A DNA stretch of 33,489 bases from Rhodospirillum sp. UBA1311 (GTDB taxonomy: Bacteria; Pseudomonadota; Alphaproteobacteria; Rhodospirillales; Rhodospirillaceae), in the NCBI GenBank assembly GCA_002307145.1, contig DBTR01000021.1, positions 45,811-79,299 of the forward strand, read 5' to 3'. The translations under genes and the position numbers were made by a program. Shown in pieces: positions 25,848 to 33,489 of this stretch; the first letter of the stretch is position 1, and each line of letters begins with the position of its first letter. The notes beneath the pieces were generated by a model. That model did no database searches, was not told where the DNA came from, and was given only the letters and a program-made list of their open reading frames with translations.

Positions 25848-26062
25848 CCCGGCGCTTCTCCCGGCGAATGCCGGACGATCCAATCTCGCGGCGGCGTCCC
25901 AATGCCCGATTTTCCGGGCAAACCGTCGAATGTTGCCGATCGACCATCCTTACGCCGCCGCCGCGACATCGGCGACGGCGTGCGTAGCCGAAGAATGACG
26001 AGAGGCGGCCAGCCTCTGCGGGAGTGGCGACAGTGTAAATAAAAACTCGGGGAGGCAAGCGC

Positions 26063-27385
26063 ATGCAAGCGATCACCAACTTCACCGTCAAAGTGGTTCA
26101 GAAGTACCTTCCGGACGCATTCATCCTTGCGATCGGTCTTACGTTCATCACCCTGGGCATGGGAATATTCCTCGCCGACAAATCCCCGGTCCAGATGGTG
26201 AACTTCTGGGGCAAGGGTTTCTCGTCGTTGTTCACGTTCGCCATGCAAATGGCGCTGGTGCTTCTCACCGGCTATACCCTGGCGCTCTCGCCGGTGGTGA
26301 AGCGGATCCTCGACCGGATCACCGACCTGCCGAGGACGCCGCGCCAGGCGCTGATGGTCACCGCCCTGGTGTCGATCATCGGCTGCTATTTCAGTTGGGC
26401 CTTCGGCCTGGTGATCGGCGCGATCCTCGCCAAGGAAATGGGTCGCAAGATGCCCGGCCTGCATTTCCCCCTGGTGGTCGCGGCGGCCTACGGCGGCGAG
26501 ATCATTCGCGGCCCGTCGTCGTCGATCCCGCTGGTGGTGGCGACTCCCGGCAACTTCATGGAAAAGACCATCGGCCACTTGGTGCCGGTGTCGGAGACTC
26601 TGTACTCGTCGTGGAACATCGCCCTGAGCGTTGCGATGGTGGCCGCGCTGGTGCTGCTCTATGCGACGGTTTCGGTGAGCAAGGACGATATCGTCGAGTT
26701 CCAGGACGATCCGGATATCAAGGTCACCGTTGCGACCAAGCCGGTTTCGGAGATGCCGTTCTCCCAGCGGATCGAGCATATGCGCTGGGTCAACTTAGTG
26801 CTCGCGGTCCTGCCTGGCATCTATCTCGTGGGGAGCTTTTCGAGCCTGAGCTTCGATCTCAACCTCAACCTGGTGATCCAGATCTTCCTCTTCCTGGCGT
26901 TGATCCTGCACCGCAACCCGGCGGAATTCCTCGCCGCGATCAAGGAGGCGGTGGTGTCCTGCCGGGGCATCCTCATGCAGTTCCCGCTTTATGCCGGAAT
27001 CTCGGGGATGATGGGCGCATCGGGCCTGGTGGCGATCATTTCCGCGTGGTTCACCTCGATCGCGACCCCCGCGACATTTCCCCTGCTGACCTTCCTTTCC
27101 GCCGGTCTGGTCAACATCGCGATTCCCTCGGGCGGGGGACAGTGGGCGATTCAGGGGCCGATCATGATCCAGGCGGCCCAGGCGATCGGCGCGGATATCC
27201 CGCAAACGGTCATGGCGTTCGCCTGGGGCGATGGCTGGACCAACCAGATCCAGCCATTCTGGGCGCTGCCGCTGCTCGGCGTCGCGGGTCTCTCGGCACG
27301 CGACATCATGGGATATTGCCTGGTTTGGCTGGTGCTTTCCGGGGTGTTGATCGGCGGCACGTTCATGGTCGTGGCGATGTTCTGA
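26063..27385 (+). CDS. atoE: Short-chain fatty acid transporter, AtoE family
   Basis: This 440-residue inner membrane permease has about 11-12 hydrophobic helices. It belongs to the AtoE short-chain fatty acid family, recognised by the N-terminal KYLPDAFILAIGLTF segment, MALVLLTGYTLA, FSWAFGLVIGAILAKEMGRK, the RGPSSSIPLVVATPGN loop and the strongly conserved IPSGGGQWAIQGP stretch. Family members take up acetoacetate, butyrate or related acids. GGGGAGG seven bases before the ATG is a strong ribosome site. It lies on the same strand as the catabolic genes, 241 bp after the reductase, so it may import a related carboxylic acid; the substrate is not known. Confidence 0.85.
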   Translation: MQAITNFTVKVVQKYLPDAFILAIGLTFITLGMGIFLADKSPVQMVNFWGKGFSSLFTFAMQMALVLLTGYTLALSPVVKRILDRITDLPRTPRQALMVTALVSIIGCYFSWAFGLVIGAILAKEMGRKMPGLHFPLVVAAAYGGEIIRGPSSSIPLVVATPGNFMEKTIGHLVPVSETLYSSWNIALSVAMVAALVLLYATVSVSKDDIVEFQDDPDIKVTVATKPVSEMPFSQRIEHMRWVNLVLAVLPGIYLVGSFSSLSFDLNLNLVIQIFLFLALILHRNPAEFLAAIKEAVVSCRGILMQFPLYAGISGMMGASGLVAIISAWFTSIATPATFPLLTFLSAGLVNIAIPSGGGQWAIQGPIMIQAAQAIGADIPQTVMAFAWGDGWTNQIQPFWALPLLGVAGLSARDIMGYCLVWLVLSGVLIGGTFMVVAMF

Positions 27386-27418
27386 ACGTCGTGGGCGTCG
27401 GCTTCGGCCGATGCCTGG

Positions 27419-27454
27419 CGAATGCCGGTGTGTCCCCAACCACGCCGGCATTCG
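27419..27454 (+). terminator. Hairpin after atoE, possible transcription terminator
   Basis: CGAATGCCGG (27419-27428) and CCGGCATTCG (27445-27454) form a perfect 10-bp stem 33 bp after the atoE stop, and GTG/CAC inside could lengthen it. Only three T residues follow, so termination would be weak or factor-assisted. It could also act as an mRNA 3' stabiliser. Confidence 0.4.
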
Positions 27455-27604
27455 TTTCGTGCCGATCTTCCTCCAGCGAAATCTTCGGGATTGCGCGTCT
27501 TGTGACGGTCGATTAGGCCAAGCGCTTGCGCTATGCTGCGCCGTCTTCGACATAAACAACACCGAGCGGCCGCAGGGCCGCCGCCCATTATCCGGGATAC
27601 CGCC

Positions 27605-30600
27605 GTGAGGAAGTCGTTGCGTTACGGGCTGCTGGGCCTGGCATTGGTCGTTGCCGCCGCCGTGGTGGTGCCCCTCGTCATGATCGACAAGGATGGGATC
27701 AAGCGGGAAATCGAAACCGCCGTCGCCGAGCGTACCGGCCGCCAGCTCGAAATTACCGGCGATCTCCAGATCTCGGTGTTGCCGACGCCGCGCCTCGTCG
27801 CCAATGGCGTGCGCCTCGCCAACTGGAGCGAGAGCGCCGAGCCCTGGATGCTCGACATCGCGAAGGTCACCGCGACGATCTCGCCCCTCGACCTGCTGCG
27901 CGGCAAGGTCGTCGCCCGTCATGTCGAGTTGCAGTCGCCGCGCCTCCTGCTCGAACGCCGCGCCGGGCGCGCCAACTGGCGCTTCGTGCCCTCGGGCGAG
28001 ATGCCGCCGCGACCTGCCGCGTCGCTCGGCCTGATCGCAGTCGCCCACGCCGCCACCGGCGAGCCCGCCGCCGACGAGCCCGCGCTGTTCCAGACCCTGG
28101 TCGTGCACGACGGCCGCCTCGCCTACCGCGACGCCAACGGCGACAAGGAACTCGACGCGACCCGGATCGAGCTCGATGCCGCCGCCGAAGCCGCCCGGGG
28201 CCCGTTCCAGGGCAGCGGCACCACGACGATCAACGGCCGCAGCATCAGTTTCGACAGCAACGTCGGGCGGATCCAGAGCGACCATGCGGTGCCGGTGCGC
28301 ATCAACGCCCGCCTCGACGCCGCGTCGCTCAAGCTCGACGGATTGCTGCTCCGCGATACCGACGCCGGCCCGGTGCTGAAGGCGTCGCTCGATGCCAAGA
28401 TTCCCGATCTCGGCGGGTTCGCCCAGGGCTTCGGCGTTGCCGTGCCAAAGCTCCTCGAAGGCAAGGCCTTCGCCTATGCGGGCCAGCTCCGCCTCGCCAG
28501 CAACTCGGGCGAGGTCGCCGAAGGCCAGATGCGCGTCGGCCCGACCACCGCGGATGCCGGAATTTCCTGGAACCTCGATGCCGCGCGTCCGCGCATCGCC
28601 GCCCGGATCAAGGCGCAGCACCTCGACCTCGACGCCTGGACCCAGCCCGCCAAATCCGCCGACGCGCGCGATTACGTGCCGCGCCTGATCGCCGCCGCCG
28701 TCGCCGCCGAACCTTTGCCCGGCGCGACCCTGCCGGGCGACCTCGACGTCGCCTTCGACATCGCCGCCGATACCGTGGCGTGGAACGGCCAAGCGGCCCA
28801 GGCCTTCGTCGCCGAGGGCGAACTCAGCCGGGGCGACCTCGTCCTCAACCAGATCGCGATCCAGCTTCCCGGCGCTGCCCAGGCGCGCGCCTTCGGCTTC
28901 GTCGGCGGCGGCATGGCGATGCGCAACCTCGACGTCACCGTCCAGGCGAGCGCTGCGAACCTTCGCGCCGTTCTCGATTGGGTTGGCGCCGACACCGCCG
29001 CCGTGCCCTCCGACCGCCTCCGCCGCGCCGCGCTTTCCGCCCAGATCACCGGCAGCCGCGACGGCCTGATCAAGATCCGCGACATCGACCTCGGCCTCGA
29101 CGCCACCCACGCCAAGGGTGCGGTCGACCTGCGCTGGGCCGACCGCCCGGCGTTCGGTCTTTCGCTCGCCGTCGACCAGTTCAACCTCGACGCCTACCGT
29201 CCGCTACCCGCCACCGCCAAGCCCGCGCGTGCCGGGGAAACCCTGCACCCGATCCCCGCCGTCGCAGGCGGAGCGGCTCCGGTCGCCGCGCCGCCGCTGT
29301 GGTCGGGCTTCGACGCCAATCTCGACCTGCGCGTCGGCCGTCTTACCGCGGGTGGGCAGCCACTCGACAAGGTCACCGCGAAAGGTCAGTGGCAGGCGGG
29401 CGTTCTCGACGTCGCCACCCTCTCCGCCGACCTCGGCGGCGCGGGACACCTGAGCGCGACCGGCAAGATCCGCACCACCGGCGAGGGCGCGCCCCGTTTC
29501 GACGCGGTCAAGGCCGACGTTACCACGCCCCACGCCGACCGCCTGCTCGCGCTGTTGCCGAGCGGCGTGCCCGCCTTCGCCCGCGACTGGCGTGCGCTCT
29601 CGGTGACGCTTGCCGCCGACGGCCCGCTCGCCGACTTGAAACTCGATGCGGCTGCGACCGTGGGCGAGGTCCAGGCGACCGTCTCCGGCCGCTTCGACGG
29701 CGTCAAGGGCATCCCCGCCGACAACGGCGACGTCGCCGTCGCCGCGCCGACCCTGGGCGCGCTCGCGAGCGTCCTCGGCGCGGATATCGCCCCCGACCTC
29801 GCGCGCAAGGGCAAGGTCGAGATCCACATGCCGATCTCGGTTTCCGCCAAGGGCTACGCCGTGCCGGCGTTCGCCGCCAAGGCGGGCGATATCGCCATCG
29901 ACGGCAATGCCGACGTCCGCACCGACGGTCCGCGCCCGTACGCCAAGATCCAGCTTTCCGGCAATACCTTGCCGTGGATGAGCTTCGCCGCCGCCGCGTC
30001 CCTGCCGCGCCCGGTCGCGGCAAACGCCACCGGACTGGTCCCGGCGGCGCTCGCCCCTGCAGCCGAAGCCAAGCCCGCCTGGGCCGCGCTCCGCGACTTC
30101 GACGGCGAACTCGCCGCCAAGTTCGATGCGGTGGCGGCGCCCAAGCTCCGCGCGACCAACGTCAATGCCGCGATGCACCTCAACCAGGGCATCCTTACCC
30201 TCGACACGGCTACTGCCCAGTTGCTCGGCGGCGCGCTCAAGGCCACCGGCCGCGCCGACCTCACCGCCAAGCCGAAACTCAGCGCCAATCTCGATGCCCG
30301 TGACGTGGTGATCGCCGCCACCAGCCCGCTGTTCGACGGCAATGCCCCGCTCGCGGGCAAATTCACCCTCACCGCCGAAGGCGAAGCCACCGGCAACGAT
30401 GGCAACGCGCTGCTCCGCGCCCTGAGCGGCAAGGGCGAACTCAACGTCGTCCAGGGCTCCTTCGCCGGAGCCAACCTCGGCGCGGTCAACGAACGCCTCA
30501 ACCGGATCCGCAATCTCCAGGATATCCTCGGCGCGCTCGAAGCGGGCGGGCATGGCCGCACCGCCTTCGATACCCTCACCGGCCACTTCACCATCACCGG

Positions 30601-30952
30601 CGGCGTGCTCAAGAGCGACGATCTCGCGATGGACGCTCCGGCGGGCAAGGCCACCGCCACCGGCTCCGCCGACCTCGCGGCGCAAACCCTCGCCACCGAC
30701 CTCCGCTTCACCCTCGACAACCTCAAGGAAGCGCCGCCGCTCGGCATCAAGCTCGCGGGCGCATGGGCCCAGCCGCGCGTGATCTTCGATACCGGCGCGT
30801 TCCAGCAGCACGTCCTGCAAAAAGGCCTCGGCCAGTTCCTCAAGTCGCTCTCGAAACCCCAGGGCGAGGAACCGCCCGCACCGCCCGCGGTCAAGCCGAA
30901 GGACGTCCTGCGCGAACTCCTCGCGCCGATCCAGACGCAGCCGCAGGGGTAA
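27605..30952 (+). CDS. AsmA-family protein
   Basis: This is a large inner-membrane-anchored, mostly periplasmic protein of about 1115 residues. A basic start (MRKSLRYG) leads into a membrane helix (about 9-27), followed by the typical AsmA opening (IDKDGIKREIETAVAERTGRQLEITGDL) and a long beta-rich region with many repeated LxLxD/AxIxG-type strands. The C-terminal part has the conserved AsmA stretch DTLTGHFTITGGVLKSDDLAMD. AsmA-like proteins are thought to be bridge-like lipid transporters or to affect outer membrane assembly; the exact role here is unknown. The GTG at 27605 is chosen because it places the helix at the N-terminus; an ATG at 27533 would add 24 unlikely residues. It ends just before a structured repeat. 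Confidence 0.85.
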   Translation: MRKSLRYGLLGLALVVAAAVVVPLVMIDKDGIKREIETAVAERTGRQLEITGDLQISVLPTPRLVANGVRLANWSESAEPWMLDIAKVTATISPLDLLRGKVVARHVELQSPRLLLERRAGRANWRFVPSGEMPPRPAASLGLIAVAHAATGEPAADEPALFQTLVVHDGRLAYRDANGDKELDATRIELDAAAEAARGPFQGSGTTTINGRSISFDSNVGRIQSDHAVPVRINARLDAASLKLDGLLLRDTDAGPVLKASLDAKIPDLGGFAQGFGVAVPKLLEGKAFAYAGQLRLASNSGEVAEGQMRVGPTTADAGISWNLDAARPRIAARIKAQHLDLDAWTQPAKSADARDYVPRLIAAAVAAEPLPGATLPGDLDVAFDIAADTVAWNGQAAQAFVAEGELSRGDLVLNQIAIQLPGAAQARAFGFVGGGMAMRNLDVTVQASAANLRAVLDWVGADTAAVPSDRLRRAALSAQITGSRDGLIKIRDIDLGLDATHAKGAVDLRWADRPAFGLSLAVDQFNLDAYRPLPATAKPARAGETLHPIPAVAGGAAPVAAPPLWSGFDANLDLRVGRLTAGGQPLDKVTAKGQWQAGVLDVATLSADLGGAGHLSATGKIRTTGEGAPRFDAVKADVTTPHADRLLALLPSGVPAFARDWRALSVTLAADGPLADLKLDAAATVGEVQATVSGRFDGVKGIPADNGDVAVAAPTLGALASVLGADIAPDLARKGKVEIHMPISVSAKGYAVPAFAAKAGDIAIDGNADVRTDGPRPYAKIQLSGNTLPWMSFAAAASLPRPVAANATGLVPAALAPAAEAKPAWAALRDFDGELAAKFDAVAAPKLRATNVNAAMHLNQGILTLDTATAQLLGGALKATGRADLTAKPKLSANLDARDVVIAATSPLFDGNAPLAGKFTLTAEGEATGNDGNALLRALSGKGELNVVQGSFAGANLGAVNERLNRIRNLQDILGALEAGGHGRTAFDTLTGHFTITGGVLKSDDLAMDAPAGKATATGSADLAAQTLATDLRFTLDNLKEAPPLGIKLAGAWAQPRVIFDTGAFQQHVLQKGLGQFLKSLSKPQGEEPPAPPAVKPKDVLRELLAPIQTQPQG

Positions 30953-30958
30953 AGGAAT

Positions 30959-31132
30959 GCGGGCTCTGCCCGCGCCCGCCGGAGGGTCGCGGACCCTCCG
31001 GACCTCCCCTTAGTTTTTCGCGCGTCAGCGCAATCAACCGTCACGCCGCGTGAGGGTCTTATGGCGCTCCGCGCGAAAAACAAGATTTAGGGTCTAGGGT
31101 CCAAGGCCCCAGCGGGTCCGGGCACAGCCTGG
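30959..31132 (+). repeat. Structured intergenic repeat, copy 1
   Basis: In plus orientation this shows in order: a hairpin GCGGGC-TCT-GCCCGC (30959-30973), a perfect 10-bp hairpin (30979-31001), a 69-bp core with 12-bp perfect terminal inverted repeats GTTTTTCGCGCG / CGCGCGAAAAAC (31013-31081), and a decayed right flank to 31132 (GCGGGTCCGGGCACAGCC). Copy 2 at 32561-32737 has the same order in the opposite orientation. The left hairpins may also end AsmA transcription, since TTTTT follows at 31014-31018. I do not recognise a named family. Confidence 0.8.
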
Positions 31133-31136
31133 TCTT

Positions 31137-31688
31137 CTAGCGTTGTGGGCAGTGGTGGGGAATGAACATGGCGGGCGAACTCGACGTGGCAGGCACGAAC
31201 AGGGTGTCTTCGCAGGGTTCGTAGGCGGGCACCGAGATCACCGGCGAGCGCCGCTCGCCGCTGGCGGTTTCCGCCCACAGATCGACCATCTGCTTGCCGT
31301 TTGCTCCCGGCGAAGGGGTCATTCCTCGGATGGCGTAGCTTTCCCCGGCCTGGGCATCGAGCGGGATGGTGGCTATGCCGGTGTGCTGCGAGGGGAATTT
31401 CACTAGGTTCACGCGCACGCTCACCTGATGCGGGCCCGGGGATACCCTGACCTTCGCATCCCATTCCTGGAGCAGCGCATTCATGGCCTCCGTGGCAACG
31501 CCATCGATCCTTACCACGACGATACGGGAGAGGGCTCCGGTGTTGTCGTAGGTTGCCTTGCTGCCGGTGATCGTGGCGGCAGTCTCAGGAGTCAGACCGG
31601 GCGGCGGGGTGTAGGTGGCTTCGCGGTTTTGGGCGCAGGCGGAGAGCACGAGTGCAGCGGTGGCGATCAGGCAGTGTCGAAGTTTCAT
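31137..31688 (-). CDS. Hypothetical lipoprotein
   Basis: This 183-residue protein has a short basic N-terminus, a hydrophobic stretch and the lipobox LSAC with Cys at residue 18 (ALVLSACAQ), so it is probably lipid-anchored in the envelope. The mature part is beta-rich, with SRIVVVRIDGVAT, HQVSVRVNLVKF and a TIPLDAQAGESYAIRG segment that resembles small periplasmic domains handling protein or ligand contacts. Two cysteines late in the chain (CEDT and HHCPQR) could pair. No family could be named. The ATG overlaps the ribbon-helix-helix gene stop as ATGA, making it the last gene of a three-gene unit. Its stop lies 5 bp from repeat copy 1. Confidence 0.75.
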   Translation of the reverse strand: MKLRHCLIATAALVLSACAQNREATYTPPPGLTPETAATITGSKATYDNTGALSRIVVVRIDGVATEAMNALLQEWDAKVRVSPGPHQVSVRVNLVKFPSQHTGIATIPLDAQAGESYAIRGMTPSPGANGKQMVDLWAETASGERRSPVISVPAYEPCEDTLFVPATSSSPAMFIPHHCPQR

Positions 31689-31933
31689 TCCAAAGTATCC
31701 TGGCGTGAGTCGAGCTTGGCTTGCAACGCCCGCAGGACGTAGACGCGGAGGGCGCCGGAGAGGTTGACGTTGGGGTCGTCGCGGTCGTGGTCGATCGCCT
31801 GGACCAGGGCGCTGAGGCTGGTGTTCTGCTCGGCGGCGAGGTCCTTGAGGGCGTCCCAGAACGGCTGTTCGATGGAGAGACTGGTGCGGTGGCCGTCGAG
31901 GGTCACCGAGCGCTTGCGGACGGAATCGGTCAT
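31685..31933 (-). CDS. Ribbon-helix-helix domain protein
   Basis: This 82-residue protein opens with a predicted beta strand (RKRSVTLDGHRTSLSIEQ) followed by two helices (PFWDALKDLAAEQNTSLSALVQAI and a C-terminal LSGALRVYVLRALQAKLD). This matches the ribbon-helix-helix type common in alphaproteobacteria as stand-alone small proteins (RHH_4-like). Such proteins usually dimerise and bind DNA through the strand, but targets of this group are mostly unknown. It overlaps the hydrolase stop and the lipoprotein start by 4 bp each, so all three should be co-translated. No toxin partner of known type is next to it, which argues against a classical antitoxin. Confidence 0.8.
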   Translation of the reverse strand: MTDSVRKRSVTLDGHRTSLSIEQPFWDALKDLAAEQNTSLSALVQAIDHDRDDPNVNLSGALRVYVLRALQAKLDSRQDTLE

Positions 31934-32637
31934 GGCGAAATCCTCGCGACGAAGGCCGCGATGGCGTCGGCGGCCTGGGCGAGCGCGGCGTCCGGCGTCA
32001 GGCCGGAGGCCTTGCGGGGTTTCAGCGAGTGGTCGCCGTCGGTGATCCAGGTGATGGAAACCGCGCTGCCGAGGGCATAGTCCGCGACCTCTTCGGCAGA
32101 ACCGAGCGTGTCGCGCGTGCCCTGCACCACCAGCACCGGACAGGGCGGCGCGGCCAACGGCGTGAGGCGTTCCGGCGTCGCAATCTTGCCCGCCGGGTGG
32201 AACGGATACCCCAGGCACACCACGCCCACCGGCCCGATCTCCGGCGCGGCCATCGCCGCCGCGCGCCCGCCCATCGACTTGCCGCCGATCACCAGCGGCA
32301 GTTCAGGCCAACGCGCTCGCGCGGATGCCGCTGCTACGCCGAACGCCGCCAACAACACCGGCATCCGATCCGGCGGCCGCTTGCCGCCCTCGACCCGCCG
32401 CCGGTGCATGTACGGAAACTCGAACCGCGCCACGCTGACGCCGCGCGCCGCGATCCCCGCCGCCATCGCATCCATGAACTCGCTGTCCATCGCCGCGCCC
32501 GCGCCATGCGCCAGCAGCAGCACGGCACGCGGGGCTTCGGCTTCGGTGACAAGGAAAGGCCCAGGGCTCTGCCCTGGACCCGCAAAGGGGCTAGGCCCCT
32601 TTGATCCTATGACTTTTGTTTTTGCGCGGAGCGCCAT
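31930..32637 (-). CDS. Alpha/beta hydrolase, TEX30/KANL3-like (dienelactone hydrolase-like fold)
   Basis: This 235-residue protein has a complete alpha/beta hydrolase triad: the oxyanion loop LLAHGAGAAMDSEFM (about 41-55), nucleophile S121 in GGKSMGGRAA, D176 in VVQGTRDTLGS and H203 in TDGDHSLKPRK. The natural substrate of this bacterial group is unknown. The first ~26 residues are encoded by repeat copy 2: the ATG at 32637 sits in the repeat core and the frame runs through both of its hairpins. No alternative start exists before the oxyanion loop, so the repeat appears to supply the start codon. The ribosome site is weak. The gene heads the hydrolase/RHH/lipoprotein unit. Confidence 0.82.
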   Translation of the reverse strand: MALRAKTKVIGSKGPSPFAGPGQSPGPFLVTEAEAPRAVLLLAHGAGAAMDSEFMDAMAAGIAARGVSVARFEFPYMHRRRVEGGKRPPDRMPVLLAAFGVAAASARARWPELPLVIGGKSMGGRAAAMAAPEIGPVGVVCLGYPFHPAGKIATPERLTPLAAPPCPVLVVQGTRDTLGSAEEVADYALGSAVSITWITDGDHSLKPRKASGLTPDAALAQAADAIAAFVARISP

Positions 32638-32737
32638 AAGCCGGTCGCCGATGCAGCGAGGGTTGATTGCGCTGACGCGCGAAAAACAAAAGGGGTCGAG
32701 GGGCCCGAGGCCCCTCGCGGGTGCGGGCAGAGCCCGC
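32561..32737 (-). repeat. Structured intergenic repeat, copy 2 (inverted relative to copy 1)
   Basis: Read on the minus strand this has the same order as copy 1: hairpin GCGGGC-TCT-GCCCGC (32737-32723), a perfect 9-bp hairpin with a 3-nt loop (32717-32697), a 70-bp core bounded by GTTTTTCGCGCG and a one-base-shortened partner (32687-32618), then hairpins AAAGGGGC/GCCCCTTT (32602-32584) and CCAGGGC/GCCCTGG (32577-32561). Within the core the first 26 bases and the last ~20 are nearly identical to copy 1, while the middle ~20 differ. It overlaps the hydrolase 5' end. Confidence 0.8.
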
Positions 32738-32751
32738 GTGTTTTAGCGCCC

Positions 32752-33489
<738 letters not shown>

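Noticed and set aside
27533..27604. Upstream ATG start for the AsmA gene
   Set aside because: It would add 24 residues ahead of the basic, hydrophobic N-terminus; the GTG at 27605 places the membrane helix as the family expects.
26795..29110. 771-codon minus-strand frame opposite atoE and the AsmA gene
   Set aside because: Antisense to two well-supported genes; low-complexity Gly/Arg/Asp/His composition and no motif.
30979..31018. Perfect 10-bp hairpin with later T run as a classical terminator of the AsmA gene
   Set aside because: The T run is 12 nt past the stem, too far for a standard intrinsic terminator, and the hairpin is better explained as part of the repeat. A partial terminator role is not excluded.
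31685..31933. RHH gene as antitoxin of a toxin-antitoxin pair
   Set aside because: The neighbours are a complete alpha/beta hydrolase and a lipoprotein, not a RelE/ParE-, HicA- or PIN-type toxin.

Overview
The window looks like chromosomal DNA of a high-GC alphaproteobacterium, probably of the Rhodospirillales type. This rests on the complete alphaproteobacterial order of the division and cell wall (dcw) cluster, GANTC sites (the CcrM methylation target), a GTTC-N7-GTTC alphaproteobacterial LexA box, a class A RNase P RNA and strong G/C third-position bias. The exact genus cannot be read from the sequence.

Region 1 (1-17370, minus strand) is the dcw cluster. In transcription order it is mraZ, rsmH, ftsL, ftsI, murE, murF, mraY, murD, ftsW, murG, murC, murB, ddl, ftsQ, ftsA and the first 112 codons of ftsZ. 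Most junctions are ATGA or TAATG overlaps, so the cluster reads as one translationally coupled operon. It covers the cytoplasmic Mur pathway from MurB to MurF plus Ddl, the lipid steps MraY and MurG, the septal synthase pair FtsW/FtsI and the divisome parts FtsL, FtsQ, FtsA and FtsZ. The only sizeable internal gap, 113 bp before ftsZ, carries three GANTC sites.

Region 2 (17371-18145) is the control region upstream of mraZ, followed by the RNase P RNA gene, also on the minus strand. The intergenic stretch is dense in candidate sites: ATGGG repeats in 10-bp phase (MraZ operator), an overlapping promoter, a 16-bp palindrome, a CRP-like palindrome, a LexA box and two GANTC sites.

Region 3 (18138-20902, minus strand) holds a cytoplasmic AmpD-like amidase of cell wall recycling, an EamA-type exporter, a DjlA-like TerB/J-domain membrane protein and a small glycine-zipper lipoprotein.

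Region 4 (21045-27454, mainly plus strand) is a catabolic island. It holds 3-oxoadipyl-CoA thiolase, the two subunits of 3-oxoadipate CoA-transferase, a convergent IclR-type regulator, a maleylacetate reductase and an AtoE-type short-chain fatty acid permease. The enzymes together would take maleylacetate through 3-oxoadipate to succinyl-CoA and acetyl-CoA. A 15-bp inverted motif, GTTCG-N5-(A/C)GAAC-like, occurs before pcaF and twice in the regulator/reductase intergenic region, which suggests a small regulon.

Region 5 (27605-33489) holds a large AsmA-family protein on the plus strand, then a three-gene minus-strand cassette (alpha/beta hydrolase, ribbon-helix-helix protein, lipoprotein), then the 3' part of a class I fumarase. 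The cassette is bracketed by two oppositely oriented copies of a ~175-bp structured repeat, one of which supplies the start codon and first ~26 codons of the hydrolase. These repeats and the crowded mraZ upstream region are the least ordinary parts of the window. No tRNA, CRISPR array, transposase or integrase was seen.
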